Shown in pieces: positions 26,429-35,706 of a stretch of DNA of 64,000 nt. Position 1 is the first letter of the stretch; the number at the start of each line of letters is the position of its first letter. The notes under the pieces are model-generated. The model saw only the letters and a program-made list of their open reading frames with translations. It was not told the DNA's origin and did not search any database. The stretch spans positions 1,136,151-1,200,150 of the forward strand of contig NZ_LFTY01000002.1 in assembly GCF_001078595.1 (NCBI RefSeq), read 5' to 3'. The position numbers and the translations under genes are program-made. The DNA comes from Candidatus Rhodobacter oscarellae. Lineage in GTDB: Bacteria; Pseudomonadota; Alphaproteobacteria; Rhodobacterales; Rhodobacteraceae.

Positions 26429-27264
26429 AAATTCAGCCCAATCCCATCCTGCAACGGGCGCTTCTTGACCCGCCTTGGTCGTTTCCGAATGGCGCCAAGC
26501 TGCCAGGCACCGGGCCAGTTGCCAGGGATGATTGGATGCGGGTGGATGATGCCTTTGCCGACCAGATGGCGCTGCGAGAGCGGCTGATCGCGCAGGCAAC
26601 GGGTGCGGTCCATGCGCTGCTGCCCAAGGGGCGCGCCGCGGCGGACGAGCTGCTAGAGATGGCGCTGGCGGTGTTGCGTGCGCGTGACGGCTTCCAGGTC
26701 GCGGAGGCCGCCGTCACCCGCCCGGACGGAGTGACCGTCGCACTGGAGCGTGCCGAGCCGCTCATGACCCTGGGGCGGCTGGTGCAAGAAGATTTCTGCC
26801 TGCTCGACAAGCAGGGCTCCGAGCATGTGCTGACCGGCGCGATCTTGTGCTTTCCGGCCAGCTGGTCGCTGGCGGAAAAGATCGGGCGCCCGCTGGTGGG
26901 CATCCACGAACCCGTTGAAAGCTATGACGAAAACGTCGCCACCCGGGTGCAGCGACTGTTCAACGCGCTGCATGCGGACCGGCCCATCATGCGCGCCAAT
27001 TGCCTGCCCTACGCCGATTTCGAACTGTTCCAGCCCCGCCCAGAGGATGCGCGCCGCTCCCGCCCGATCAAGGCCGAAGCGGTTTTTATCCGCGCCGAGC
27101 GGCAATGCCTGTTGCGGCTGCCAAGGACCGGCGCGGTGGCGTTTTCGATCCACACATCGGTGGTGCATCGCGACGCGATGGACGCCGCAGAGCGGGCCGC
27201 CTTGGCGAGCCACTTGGCCGAGCACACCCATCTCTTGGGCGAAGAGCGCGGCACAGTGGGCTAG
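26425..27264 (+). CDS. Heme-dependent oxidative N-demethylase-like protein (DUF3445)
   Basis: A 279-aa protein of the DUF3445/HODM family. Characteristic blocks are LVQEDFCLLDKQGSEHVLTG, then AILCFPASWSLAEKIGRPLVGIHEPV and the later LFNALHADRPIMRANCLPYADF. In studied members this fold forms part of a heme enzyme that demethylates dimethylamine. Translationally coupled to the methyltransferase, it may take part in methylated-compound metabolism, but whether this single subunit is active alone is unknown. Its TAG overlaps the CTA of the convergent next gene. Confidence 0.82.
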   Translation: MKIQPNPILQRALLDPPWSFPNGAKLPGTGPVARDDWMRVDDAFADQMALRERLIAQATGAVHALLPKGRAAADELLEMALAVLRARDGFQVAEAAVTRPDGVTVALERAEPLMTLGRLVQEDFCLLDKQGSEHVLTGAILCFPASWSLAEKIGRPLVGIHEPVESYDENVATRVQRLFNALHADRPIMRANCLPYADFELFQPRPEDARRSRPIKAEAVFIRAERQCLLRLPRTGAVAFSIHTSVVHRDAMDAAERAALASHLAEHTHLLGEERGTVG

Positions 27265-28037
27265 CTGACCAGCGCGGTGATGCGTGGGTAGCTGCTCATG
27301 CTGACGGTGGCGGCTGTGCATGCCAAAGTCAGGCGCGCGGCGCATTCTCTGCCCTGACCGACAAAGTTCTGAGCAAGGCCTCTGGCCGCCAAAAGCCCCA
27401 GTTCGCTTAAGCTCTGTTCCACGTGCTCATGGGACCCGAGCGCCTCGTCGTCGCCGCCCTCGAACCAGGCCTTCATCGCTTCGCTCATTTCTGGGGTGCC
27501 TGTGTCCCATTGCGCCGGTCGGGAGGCCTTGAGCGAAGCGATTGTCTTTTCCAGGCTGTCCTCCTCCGCCGGATCCGCAGCGAATGCGCTAAGCTGGTCG
27601 AACTCCTCGCAGCCCAGCAGTGTCTCGGTGTCGCTCCAAAAGAGCAGGTCGGCGGGGTAAATGGCGTGGATTTTCTGGGCAATCGCGACGCAGAGATGCC
27701 GCAGCACCTGGCCTGGCACCACGTCCAACTGCATCACCAGCACCGTCACGCTGGCGTTGGAGTCCAGCACTCTGGTGGCAAGCGTTTCGCGGTCCGATGC
27801 CGTGCCGCAGGCCAATAGACCGTCCATTGGCAAAGGCTCTGGCCGAACCGCCACAAGAACTTTGACGGCCGAGGTCTTGAACAGGAAGTTTTGCCTGTCT
27901 AACTTCTCTGCTTCGCACTTGGCCTTGGTGTTTGCCTCGATCGTTTTAGTTACTTCGGCCGTCATTCTAGTGTGTTTGGCCTGTGGTGTGGTCTTTAAGA
28001 GTAGCGTTGCTTCGAACGCGGGACTTCTGCGGTCCAT
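27261..28037 (-). CDS. Unknown cytoplasmic protein
   Basis: A 258-aa protein starting at MDRRSPAFEATLLLKTTPQA, with AAGGAT eight bases upstream. There is no signal peptide and no membrane helix. It is acidic towards the C-terminus (AMKAWFEGGDDEALGSHEHV). The middle segment HAIYPADLLFWSDTETLLGCEEFDQL parallels LINWTKSGALYTPAEFF in the protein encoded at 28574-29107, so the two may be distant paralogues. Not recognised otherwise. Its stop codon interlocks with that of the convergent N-demethylase-like gene (CTAG). Confidence 0.65.
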   Translation of the reverse strand: MDRRSPAFEATLLLKTTPQAKHTRMTAEVTKTIEANTKAKCEAEKLDRQNFLFKTSAVKVLVAVRPEPLPMDGLLACGTASDRETLATRVLDSNASVTVLVMQLDVVPGQVLRHLCVAIAQKIHAIYPADLLFWSDTETLLGCEEFDQLSAFAADPAEEDSLEKTIASLKASRPAQWDTGTPEMSEAMKAWFEGGDDEALGSHEHVEQSLSELGLLAARGLAQNFVGQGRECAARLTLACTAATVSMSSYPRITALVS

Positions 28038-28573
28038 TGTTTGCAATCCTTCAACCATTCTTGGTGGGTTAAGGTTTTGTTCACGTTCCTGGCGCGAATG
28101 TGGCCTTCGCGAGATTATGTTGTGAATAGGCATTTGTAATCAGTGTGGCGCCATTGCCACCAATAGAGCGAAGTCTATGTGACCTGTTAAGCTTCGATTG
28201 GCGTCTTACTGAGAGAGTCTGGTTCAGTACTCCAGGGCGGCGTTTGTTAGGATGTTAACATTAGATCACCGGATCGCTGCGATAGGTGTTCACGCCTCAA
28301 CAGGGGCGAAGGAACGTTCACAGTCCTTTGCAAACCAGCGGCATAGTCACGCGAGGGTTCGCTCCACGACCCACGGCCGTGATGACGGCAATTTCGGCGG
28401 GCCTTAGTGGGGGCTTCACGATCTAGATTGGGGGGGTATCCACCTTGGCCATGGCGTCGGAGACGACCAGCGCGTCGCTATCGCGGATCTGGTGGGAATA
28501 ATTTCGCCCAAGTCTCGCAACTCGGGCGCAGCACAATCGGCTTAAGTCATTCAGCTTGGGCTCAAGTTGGCCT
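28038..28573. other. 536-base gap with insertion-sequence debris
   Basis: Apart from the transposase relic at 28311-28385 no coding region is supported. The region is a mixture of moderate G+C sequence without repeats that I can recognise. It separates two possibly related unknown genes on the same strand. Confidence 0.6.
28311..28385 (-). pseudogene. Remnant of an IS5-family transposase C-terminus
   Basis: The minus strand reads SSRPWVVERTLA, then a TGA codon, then LCRWFAKDCERS. The WVVERTxAWLxRxRRLAKDxE block is the hallmark of IS5-type DDE transposases near the catalytic glutamate. Here Trp has become a stop and the frame dies within a few codons on either side. No terminal repeats were found. 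Confidence 0.7.
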
Positions 28574-29107
28574 CTAGGCGACGTGGCCCACCACCGGGCT
28601 GTCCAAATTCGCGACGGGCGCGGGTGCCGGCGCTTGCTCCACCGAGGGGGCCTCATCGCCGGTTTGCTGAAAGAACTCGGCGGGCGTGTAAAGTGCGCCG
28701 CTTTTGGTCCAGTTGATGAGCTCTGGCAGCGTTCGGCGGATCAGCCCGGCGGTGGCGATGTAGCAGATCGCAAGGCGGGTGGCCTCGTGGGCGGCCTCCG
28801 CCGAGCCGGAGACCTGGATGAACACCGCCGCGCGGTGCTCGAGCAGCGAGCGCCGCAAACAGGCGGGCGCCTGGCCGTGGGAGCTGCGCGCATGGGCCCG
28901 CAGGATCGGGTGCAAATCAACCGCCATGGGGACATGCGAGACCGCCACGCGCAGCGCGTCGATGGAGTAAGCCGCATCCGTCGAGGAGGTGAACTCTGCG
29001 CGCGGTGTGATGCCGGTCTCCTTAAACGCTTCGGTTAAGTCATCGCCGAGGCGGTCAAAGACGTGCTCTGGAGGGGTGGCATAGAATAGGGTTGCACTGC
29101 TCTGCAC
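28574..29107 (-). CDS. Unknown cytoplasmic protein
   Basis: A 177-aa protein. The GTG at 29107 (VQSSATLFYATPPEHVFDRL) with GGAAAGT upstream is preferred; the frame is open 20 codons further. The central part is helical, ending in LPELINWTKSGALYTPAEFF and a Pro/Ala-rich tail. It shares a short pattern with the protein encoded at 27261-28037. No recognised domain, signal peptide or membrane segment. Confidence 0.6.
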   Translation of the reverse strand: MQSSATLFYATPPEHVFDRLGDDLTEAFKETGITPRAEFTSSTDAAYSIDALRVAVSHVPMAVDLHPILRAHARSSHGQAPACLRRSLLEHRAAVFIQVSGSAEAAHEATRLAICYIATAGLIRRTLPELINWTKSGALYTPAEFFQQTGDEAPSVEQAPAPAPVANLDSPVVGHVA

Positions 29108-29255
29108 TTTATCACTTTCCGCGCTTTTCCAATACGTTAGGCCGCAAGGTACTGGCGGATTGCGCAAAAACTGTGGCGAGGCCGTGAAACAATCTGGCCG
29201 AATGCACCAAATTGGTGACTAAAATGTTAATAATGCGTAAGCACTCAGCGAAGGC

Positions 29256-29804
29256 TCAGCGCCACTTTATCGAACATCCCATAGAGGCGACCTGTTCGGC
29301 GGGACCACGACCGCTCTCGGCCACGCGCTGCATCGCTGCAAAGAGCTCCCTTGGCGCGTCAGGGTCGCGCGACATGCCGGCGCTGTCCAGGCGGCCGCGA
29401 TATTGCAGGCCGAGATCCGCGTTAAAGCCGAAGAAGTCCGGCGTGCAGACCGCGCCATAGGCCCGGGCCACGGATTGGTCCTCGTCATGCAGGTAGGGGA
29501 AGGGCAGGGCCTGCGCCTCGGCCAGCTTGATCATGTTGGGGAAGCTGTCGGCGGGGTGCGAGGTCGCGTCGTTAGAGCATATCGCCGCCACGCCGACGCC
29601 CAACGCCTGCAGGTCGCGCCCATCGCGCACCAGCTTGTCCAGGATCGCGATCACAAAGGGGCAGTGGTTGCAGATGAACAAGACCAAGGTGCCATTCTCG
29701 CCTTTGACATCTGCAAGGCTGTGGGTCTTGCCGTCGGTTCCGGGCAGGCTGAAATCGGGGGCGGGCCAGTCAAAGTCGCAAACGGGTGGCGTGGCTGCGG
29801 GCAT
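29256..29804 (-). CDS. Thioredoxin-fold AhpC/TSA-like protein
   Basis: A 182-aa protein of the redoxin family. The N-terminal DFSLPGTDGKTHSLADVKGE is the usual peroxiredoxin-like lead-in. The active-site motif is FICNHCPFV, a CxxC pair, and VCTPDFFGF holds the cis-proline region. Members with CNHCP are widespread but poorly defined thiol oxidoreductases. No signal peptide, so it is cytoplasmic. AAGGAGACC precedes the ATG. Confidence 0.88.
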   Translation of the reverse strand: MPAATPPVCDFDWPAPDFSLPGTDGKTHSLADVKGENGTLVLFICNHCPFVIAILDKLVRDGRDLQALGVGVAAICSNDATSHPADSFPNMIKLAEAQALPFPYLHDEDQSVARAYGAVCTPDFFGFNADLGLQYRGRLDSAGMSRDPDAPRELFAAMQRVAESGRGPAEQVASMGCSIKWR

Positions 29805-30149
29805 AAGCGGTCTCCTTTTGGGTGCAGGCTAGCGCAGCGGCGGCGCCTTGGCGAGGGGCTGGCCGAGACGGTTACTCAGGTCTTAACGCACCGCGCGGCG
29901 GATTCGTGGCGGCTCGCGGCGAATCGGGGGTTAAGGCCAGCATTTCATGAGGTTTGGGCGTGTCGGCAAAGCGTCGGCAAAACGTCGGCCTTGCGTATGG
30001 CACCTTGTCGGGCAAACCGGTGGATTAACAGAGCGCGCGGTGGTGCGGGCGTTGTGGCGTGATCGGGGGAAGATGCGTGAGATCACCACCTTAAGCGTGC
30101 TTGCTGACGCACCATGAGGGGCGCCGCATGTCCGCTCCCCGGCGGGCGC
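29805..30149. other. 345-base gap with a short tandem repeat
   Basis: No gene is supported. Around 29961-29987 the unit GTCGGCAAA occurs three times in a row with small changes (TGTCGGCAAAGCGTCGGCAA, then AACGTCGGCC). The rest is G+C-rich without clear structure. It would hold the promoter of the thioredoxin-like gene. Confidence 0.5.
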
Positions 30150-30650
30150 TCAGTCCTTGCCGGTGCCAGCGAAGGCGCGCAGATTTGCGTCGCTGAACCT
30201 AAAATAGACCTTCTCGGCAACACGTTCGGCCTTGAGGTCATCATAGAACGCAACCGCGCGGGGGTTGTCTGTCTCTGCCGTCCAGTCAAACCGGTGGCAT
30301 CCCAACTCCACCGCGTGCCGGGCCAAGTGGCGCATGAAGAGATTGCCCAAGCCGGTGCCGCGCGCGCGTTCGGAGACAAACAGGTCCTTCATAAAGAATG
30401 TGCCGTGTTCATTCACTGCTGGGAGCAGAACACATACCGTCGCAAAGCCTTTGAGAAGGCCCGCCTCACAGGCAAGGACCGCTTGGCACCCGGTTCGGCC
30501 GCTCACGAGGGCCTCGGCGGCTCTTGACGTCATCTCTTTTGCGTTCTCGACGTCACCCCAATAGTGACGGTTTGCCTCGAGCATAAGGTCAGCGAGCGCT
30601 GCATGGTCCTGAGGCTTCGCAAACCGGAATTCGAACTCTGGTCTCGCCAT
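30150..30650 (-). CDS. GNAT-family acetyltransferase
   Basis: A 166-aa enzyme with the GNAT acetyl-CoA site in LFVSERARGTGLGNLFMRHL, preceded by the FFMKDL strand, and the late motif TDNPRAVAFYDDL. It resembles RimI/diamine-type N-acetyltransferases. The ATG at 30650 (MARPEFEFRFAKPQDH) is preferred; a GTG three codons upstream is possible. The acceptor is unknown. It is not coupled to the arsJ operon, whose end lies 138 bases away on the same strand. Confidence 0.87.
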   Translation of the reverse strand: MARPEFEFRFAKPQDHAALADLMLEANRHYWGDVENAKEMTSRAAEALVSGRTGCQAVLACEAGLLKGFATVCVLLPAVNEHGTFFMKDLFVSERARGTGLGNLFMRHLARHAVELGCHRFDWTAETDNPRAVAFYDDLKAERVAEKVYFRFSDANLRAFAGTGKD

Positions 30651-30787
30651 GGGGGACACTCAATTCATTTCGCATATGCTGCAAACACTAGCATGGGTTT
30701 TGTGACAGCACGATAAGTGCGTTCAGGATCCACATGATCAAGGAATGGCTGGGGCGATATCACTTCGACAGCATCGAGGGGGCAAGG

Positions 30788-32047
30788 TTAACGCTCTGGC
30801 TTTAAAAACCCAACCGCGGCGGCAGAGATCGTAACCATCACAGTCGCGACGCCAAGCATCAGTGCCAACCCGCCAGCTTGGTAGGTCAGTCCAGACAATA
30901 GCGTTCCGGCCAGGCGGCCCGCGGCATTGGCCATGTAGTAAAAGCCCACATCCATCGTGACGCGCTCGGCCTTGGTGAAGGACAGGATCAGGTAGGAATG
31001 CAGCGATGAGTTCACAGCGAACACCGCCCCAAAGACCAAGAGCCCGGCCACGAGGCTGATCGTCAACCACTGTTGCGGCTCACCCGCCGCCACCGCGACC
31101 GCCGTCAAACCCGCGGGCACAGCGGCGAGCCCCCAGGCCCAATTGCGGGCCGAGGCGATCAGCTCGGGCTCTGGTCGGGATTTGGCCCGAAGGATGCGCG
31201 GCGCGTTGGCCTGCACCAGGCCATAGAGGATCACCCAGAGCGCCATGAACGTGCCGATCAGAAAGAAGGCCGTGCGGTTGCCCGCGGTCGTGCCGTCCGA
31301 CAGCACCGCATAGAAGTAGATCGGAATGCCCACCACGAACCAGACGTCCCGCGCGCCGAACAGGAACACCCGCGCGGCACTCAGCCAGTTCACATTGGCC
31401 GATTTGGAGAACACCTCGGAGAACTTGGCGCCCTTGCGCCCCTTGGGCAGGCCCGGGGGCATCGCGATGAGGACCGCGACCAGGATCGCGGCCAGAATGG
31501 CGGCCATCCCCAGCACCGCCCAGACAAAGCCCAGCACCGCCAACAGCGCCGCCCCCAGAAGAAAGCCCAGGCCCTTCACCATATTCTTGGAGCCCGTCAG
31601 CAGCGCCACCCAGCGGAACAGCCCGCCGTCCTCGGAGGGCGCCAACAGCTTGACCGCCGACTTGGACGACATCTTGGCCAGGTCCTTTGCCACGCCGCTG
31701 GCCCCCTGCACCAGCATGACATAGACAACCGAGGCCCCGACCGCCCAGGCGGGATCGAGCTGCGCCAAGGCCAATAGGGCCAGCACCTGCAGCCCCAACC
31801 CGGCGTAGAGCGTCGATGTCAGCCCGAACCGCGCGGCAATCCACCCCGCGCAGAGGTTGGTCACCACCCCTGCGATCTCGTAGAGCACGAACAGATAGGC
31901 CAGCTGCACCGGCGAGAACCCCAGCGTGTGAAAGTGCAGCAGCACCAACATCCGCAGCGCCCCATCCGTCAGCATAAAGGCCCAATAAGCCGCCGTGACC
32001 GCGATATAGGCCGACAACCCCTCTGGCCGCGCGGAGGGGTCGGTCAC
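30788..32047 (-). CDS. arsJ: Organoarsenical efflux permease ArsJ (MFS)
   Basis: A 419-aa membrane protein with about 12 helices. It matches the ArsJ group of the major facilitator superfamily ([20 protein letters not shown] at the N-terminus; [19 protein letters not shown]; the helix [20 protein letters not shown]). In studied systems ArsJ exports 1-arseno-3-phosphoglycerate, the unstable product made by the linked GAPDH, giving arsenate resistance without reduction. It starts with GTG in a four-base GTGA overlap with the upstream gapdh stop, as expected for this operon. Confidence 0.93.
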   Translation of the reverse strand: MTDPSARPEGLSAYIAVTAAYWAFMLTDGALRMLVLLHFHTLGFSPVQLAYLFVLYEIAGVVTNLCAGWIAARFGLTSTLYAGLGLQVLALLALAQLDPAWAVGASVVYVMLVQGASGVAKDLAKMSSKSAVKLLAPSEDGGLFRWVALLTGSKNMVKGLGFLLGAALLAVLGFVWAVLGMAAILAAILVAVLIAMPPGLPKGRKGAKFSEVFSKSANVNWLSAARVFLFGARDVWFVVGIPIYFYAVLSDGTTAGNRTAFFLIGTFMALWVILYGLVQANAPRILRAKSRPEPELIASARNWAWGLAAVPAGLTAVAVAAGEPQQWLTISLVAGLLVFGAVFAVNSSLHSYLILSFTKAERVTMDVGFYYMANAAGRLAGTLLSGLTYQAGGLALMLGVATVMVTISAAAVGFLKPER

Positions 32048-33042
32048 AGGCTGTCCCCGACCATGAAGGCCACATCGACCAAGCGATGCGCATAGCCCAT
32101 CTCATTGTCGTACCAGGCGTAGATCTTCACCTGCGTGCCATTGATGACCATCGTGGAGAGCGCATCCACGATGCTGGACCGCTCGTCATTGGTGTAATCC
32201 GTCGATACCAGCGGGCGCTCCTCATAGCCCAGAATGCCCTGCAAAGCCCCCTCGGCGGCGGCCTTGAAGAGCGCGTTGACCTCGGCGGCGGTGGTTGAGC
32301 GCTCCACCTCGAAAACGCCATCCGTCAGCGACGCATTCAACAAGGGCACCCGGACCGCGTGGCCGTTCAGGCGGCCGGTCAGCTCCGGGTAGATCAGCGT
32401 GATCGCCGTGGCGCTGCCCGTGGTGGTCGGGATCAGCGAGTTCAGCGCCGAGCGGGCGCGGCGCAAATCCTTGGCGGGGCGGTCCACGATGGTCTGCGTA
32501 TTCGTGACGTCATGGATCGTGGTGATCGAGCCGTGCTTGATCCGCAGGTTCTCGTGGATGACCTTGACCACCGGGGCCAGGCAGTTGGTCGTGCAACTGG
32601 CCGCGGTGACAATGCGGTGGCGGGCGGGCTCATAGATGTCCTCGTTGACGCCGTAGACGATATTGGCCGCATCGCCGTCCTTGACCGGCGCGGACACGAC
32701 CACCTTTTTCACGCCCGCCTCGAAGTAGGGCGCGATCTTGGCCTCGGTCTTGAACACGCCGGTGCAGTCGATGACCACGTCCACGCCGTCTAAAGGCAGG
32801 TCGGCTATGTCGCGCGTGCCGATGAAGGGCAGGCGGGTCCCGTCGATTGTGACGCTGTCCGCATCGTGGGAAAAATCGCCCCTCCAACGGCCGTGGACAG
32901 TGTCGAACTCGAACAGATGCGCATGCATCTCAGGATCGCCGACGGCATCGTTGATCCAGGCGATCTTGGCCCCCCGCTCCAATAGCGGCTTGAGGGCGAG
33001 CTTGCCAATGCGGCCAAGGCCGTTGAGGGCGTAGACGGTCAT
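32044..33042 (-). CDS. ArsJ-associated glyceraldehyde-3-phosphate dehydrogenase
   Basis: A 332-aa GAPDH. The NAD-binding start is [18 protein letters not shown], the catalytic cysteine lies in [13 protein letters not shown], and the usual [14 protein letters not shown] is present. The gene lies between arsRC and arsJ with four-base overlaps on both sides. Its role is therefore to use arsenate in place of phosphate and make 1-arseno-3-phosphoglycerate for export, not central glycolysis. The residue after GLGRIGK differs slightly from housekeeping enzymes (GFGRIGR), as seen in this subgroup. Confidence 0.93.
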   Translation of the reverse strand: MTVYALNGLGRIGKLALKPLLERGAKIAWINDAVGDPEMHAHLFEFDTVHGRWRGDFSHDADSVTIDGTRLPFIGTRDIADLPLDGVDVVIDCTGVFKTEAKIAPYFEAGVKKVVVSAPVKDGDAANIVYGVNEDIYEPARHRIVTAASCTTNCLAPVVKVIHENLRIKHGSITTIHDVTNTQTIVDRPAKDLRRARSALNSLIPTTTGSATAITLIYPELTGRLNGHAVRVPLLNASLTDGVFEVERSTTAAEVNALFKAAAEGALQGILGYEERPLVSTDYTNDERSSIVDALSTMVINGTQVKIYAWYDNEMGYAHRLVDVAFMVGDSL

Positions 33043-33887
33043 TCGGTCATTCCTTTTTCGTTTGATTGCCCGATCTCATCGACCGCCCTTTGCAGGGACA
33101 AACGGTCGAGCGAGGCGATTGGCAGGTTGGCAAATCCGGTCATGCGATTGCGCAAGGCGTCGTAGGTCCGGTCGAAGGCGCGGCTTTTCTGCGAGGCGGA
33201 GCCTTCAACCTTGACCGGATCGGACAGCCCCCAATGCGCGGTGATGGGCTGGCCTTTCCAGGAGGGGCATTCCTCGTTGGCGGCGTGGTTGCAGACGGTG
33301 AACACGAAATCCAGAACCGGAGCAGTGGCGCTCTGGAACTCGGTGATATCCTTGGACTGCAGCGCCGACACATCATGGCCCTTCTGCTCGAGCACCTTAA
33401 GCGCGAAGGGGTTCAATTCCGAGCAAGGCTTGGTCCCGGCGGAATAGACCTCGAAGCGATCACCGGCGAGGTCGCGCAGAATGGCCTCGGCAAAGATCGA
33501 ACGCGCCGAATTGCCGGTGCAGATGAAGAGGGTGTTGTACTTTCGGTCGGGCTCTGGATTGTCGGCGACGGAGGCGGGAGGAGCGACGGGGTCGCAAATT
33601 TCGGGGCGGCCTCGGCAGCAGTCGTGCAGCAGGTAATCAATGGTCTGGCGGGCGGCCTCCATATCAATGGAATAGCGCAGGGAGGTGCCCACGCGTTCTT
33701 GGCTAAGCAGACCCGCCTGCATCAAGGCGTTCACATAGGTCGAGAGCGTGTTCGGCTTGAGCCCCAGGGCCTGCGCCAGCTCGGTCGCGGGGACGCGATC
33801 CGGGTAGCGGCGCATAAGGAGCCGGAACAGGGCCAACCGTTGCGGATGACCGAGCGTCGAAAGCCGGCTGGGAATCAGTGTTTCCAT
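33039..33887 (-). CDS. ArsR-ArsC fusion: arsenic-responsive repressor with phosphatase-type reductase domain
   Basis: A 282-aa fusion. Residues 1-90 are an ArsR-type winged helix ([20 protein letters not shown]; helix [21 protein letters not shown]), with a cysteine cluster [10 protein letters not shown] just after it that could bind arsenite. Residues 115-250 are a low-molecular-weight phosphatase/arsenate reductase domain with the P-loop [16 protein letters not shown] palindrome sits only one base before the start codon, with no evident binding site for ribosomes, so the mRNA may be nearly leaderless and autoregulated. First gene of the arsRC-gapdh-arsJ operon. Confidence 0.92.
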   Translation of the reverse strand: METLIPSRLSTLGHPQRLALFRLLMRRYPDRVPATELAQALGLKPNTLSTYVNALMQAGLLSQERVGTSLRYSIDMEAARQTIDYLLHDCCRGRPEICDPVAPPASVADNPEPDRKYNTLFICTGNSARSIFAEAILRDLAGDRFEVYSAGTKPCSELNPFALKVLEQKGHDVSALQSKDITEFQSATAPVLDFVFTVCNHAANEECPSWKGQPITAHWGLSDPVKVEGSASQKSRAFDRTYDALRNRMTGFANLPIASLDRLSLQRAVDEIGQSNEKGMTE

Positions 33888-33888
33888 A

Positions 33889-33898
33889 ATTCATGAAT
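33889..33898. promoter_or_regulatory. Candidate ArsR operator overlapping the arsRC start region
   Basis: The perfect palindrome ATTCATGAAT, embedded in the wider AT-rich AATATTCATGAATTAT, starts one base upstream of the arsRC ATG. Such TTCATGAA-centred sites fit ArsR-family repressors. Binding there would block transcription initiation. Confidence 0.55.
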
Positions 33899-34241
33899 AT
33901 TTGCACTAGGTGCCGCTGCAAAGTGATGGTTTTGTGACGCCTGGCGAGGGATCTGCGTTGGGATTCCCGTGACTTGAAGGCGATCGTGGCGAGCTGACGC
34001 CGGTGAACCGTTTGCTGCAAGAAAGCATGCTTGGGGATGGGAGCGACGACGAATGCGAGACCCAGCCGCAGAGAAGCTTAAGGTCATTCGCAGGCAGGAG
34101 CGCGGTCGGGCGGCGGGCGCTCTGCGTCTCGTGCGGAGCGTGCCGCGGGGCGCTCGCGCTCTGCTGATGCGATTGTGATTGGCGGCGTGAGAAGGTCGGG
34201 TCCTATGCTCTGCTTCGAACCTGATCTTGAAAGGCCCCGAA
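33899..34241. other. Divergent intergenic region between arsRC and the DUF3179 gene
   Basis: About 340 bases without a supported gene. It should hold the upstream promoter parts for the arsenic operon (left) and the DUF3179 gene (right). The middle part is rich in GCGCTC-type short inverted sequences, but no clear terminator or riboswitch fold was recognised. Confidence 0.5.
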
Positions 34242-35627
34242 ATGGCAACTGCACCCGGCTCCGCTTTCCGTTCGACTCTATTGGCTTCGGCCGCCGCGCT
34301 GGCGCTGCTCTGGCCCGGGCTGGCCCAGGCCCAGGACAAGACGCCCGTGTCCGATCACGTGATCGCGGAGTTCGGCGCGCCGCCGCCGATCCCAACCGGG
34401 CCGCTGTCGGAAAGCCTGGCCTTCGCCGTCGAGCAGGTCTTTGTCGTCAGCATGCAGGACGGCACCTGGGGCCGCGACCAGCGGCTTGCGCTGGATGAGA
34501 TCGCCGCCGCCAAGGACCCGCGCCTGGCCTGGCTCTTGGCGGATATGATGCGCTTTGTCTCGGACCAGGGGCTGCATTTCGAGCTTGGGGCGCTTGCCGC
34601 CGAGCTTTTGGGGGCGGATTTCGACGGTCAGGACCATTGGGGTGCGGTCACCGACCACCTGATCGCCTGGGACGTGCCCGCGCCGCCGGACTACCTGCGG
34701 GCCAAGCGGGCGATCTTCACCGGGGTGGTGCCCGGCTGGGACAAGATCTTTGTCGAGGGCGATATCGACTGGCGCCACGTGTCCTGGGGCGGCGTGCTGA
34801 TCGACGACCGGCCCTATGACAAGACCGACGCGTTGTGCAACTGCATCCCGGCGGCGGACAACCCCGAGGTCTCGACCGCGCAGGAGGCCGATTGGCTGGA
34901 CGATGACGACATCGTGTTCGGGGTCGAGGTGAATGGCGAGTACCGCGCCTATCCGCGCCAGATCATGGAGGTGCGCGAGATGGTCAACGACACGCTGGGC
35001 GGGCGCGACCTTGGCATCCCCTACTGCACGCTCTGCGGCGCCGCGCAGGCCTATTTCACCGATGACGTGCCCGGCGCCGAGCAGCGCCCCGTGCTGCGCA
35101 CCTCGGGGCTGCTGATCCGCTCCAACAAGGTGATGTATGACCTCGAGACGTCCTCGGTGTTCGACACCTTCCTGGGCAAGGCCGTCACCGGGCCGCTGGC
35201 CGAGAAGGGCGTGCAGCTTAAGCAGGCCAGCGTTGTCACCACCGATTGGGGCACCTGGAAAGAGGCGCATCCCGAGACCACGGTGCTGGTCGAGGCGCTG
35301 GCCCTGGGCCGCAATTACGACTTCCGCAACGGGCGGGACGCGAGCGGGCCGATCTTCCCGGTGGGCGACGTGGACCCGCGCCTGCCGGTGCAAGAGGACA
35401 TCATTGGCGTGATCACCGCCTCCGGCGCCCCCGTGGCGTTCCAGCGCAGCAAGGCGTTCCTGGCGCTGCAGGCGGGCAACGAGGTCGGCTTTGAGAATGT
35501 GCGGCTGCGCCTTGACGCGGGCGGCATCCGGGCGGTGAGCGCGGACGGCGCGGATCTGGGCAGCCACCAGGCGTTCTGGTTCGCCTGGTCGCAATTCCAT
35601 CCGGGCACCGCTCTTTGGAATGGCTGA
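34242..35627 (+). CDS. Secreted DUF3179 protein
   Basis: A 461-aa exported protein with a signal peptide (MATAPGSAFRSTLLASAAAL and then a cleavage near AQAQD). DUF3179 blocks follow: WLDDDDIVFGVEVNGEYRAYPRQIM, the conserved cysteines in GIPYCTLCGAAQAYF, and the LYD/SSVFDTF-type region. The function is unknown; the paired cysteines and many conserved aromatic residues suggest a metal or redox site. The ATG at 34242 with GAAAGG upstream is preferred over the TTG at 34227. Divergent from the arsenic operon. Confidence 0.85.
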   Translation: MATAPGSAFRSTLLASAAALALLWPGLAQAQDKTPVSDHVIAEFGAPPPIPTGPLSESLAFAVEQVFVVSMQDGTWGRDQRLALDEIAAAKDPRLAWLLADMMRFVSDQGLHFELGALAAELLGADFDGQDHWGAVTDHLIAWDVPAPPDYLRAKRAIFTGVVPGWDKIFVEGDIDWRHVSWGGVLIDDRPYDKTDALCNCIPAADNPEVSTAQEADWLDDDDIVFGVEVNGEYRAYPRQIMEVREMVNDTLGGRDLGIPYCTLCGAAQAYFTDDVPGAEQRPVLRTSGLLIRSNKVMYDLETSSVFDTFLGKAVTGPLAEKGVQLKQASVVTTDWGTWKEAHPETTVLVEALALGRNYDFRNGRDASGPIFPVGDVDPRLPVQEDIIGVITASGAPVAFQRSKAFLALQAGNEVGFENVRLRLDAGGIRAVSADGADLGSHQAFWFAWSQFHPGTALWNG

Positions 35628-35672
35628 GGGCGCCTTGATGGCCGGTTGACTTTAATGCTCCCTGATCTCTAG

Positions 35673-35687
35673 AAATGTCCAACATTT
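35673..35687. promoter_or_regulatory. Candidate GntR operator and promoter
   Basis: AAATGT-CCA-ACATTT is a perfect 6-3-6 palindrome and matches the TGTnnnACA pattern of FadR/FCD-type GntR sites. TTGACT at 35646-35651 and TAGAAA just before the palindrome are plausible -35 and -10 boxes. The site lies 20 bases before the gntR start, so autoregulation is likely. Confidence 0.55.
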
Positions 35688-35706
35688 TCGGAATCGCGGA
35701 ACAGAA

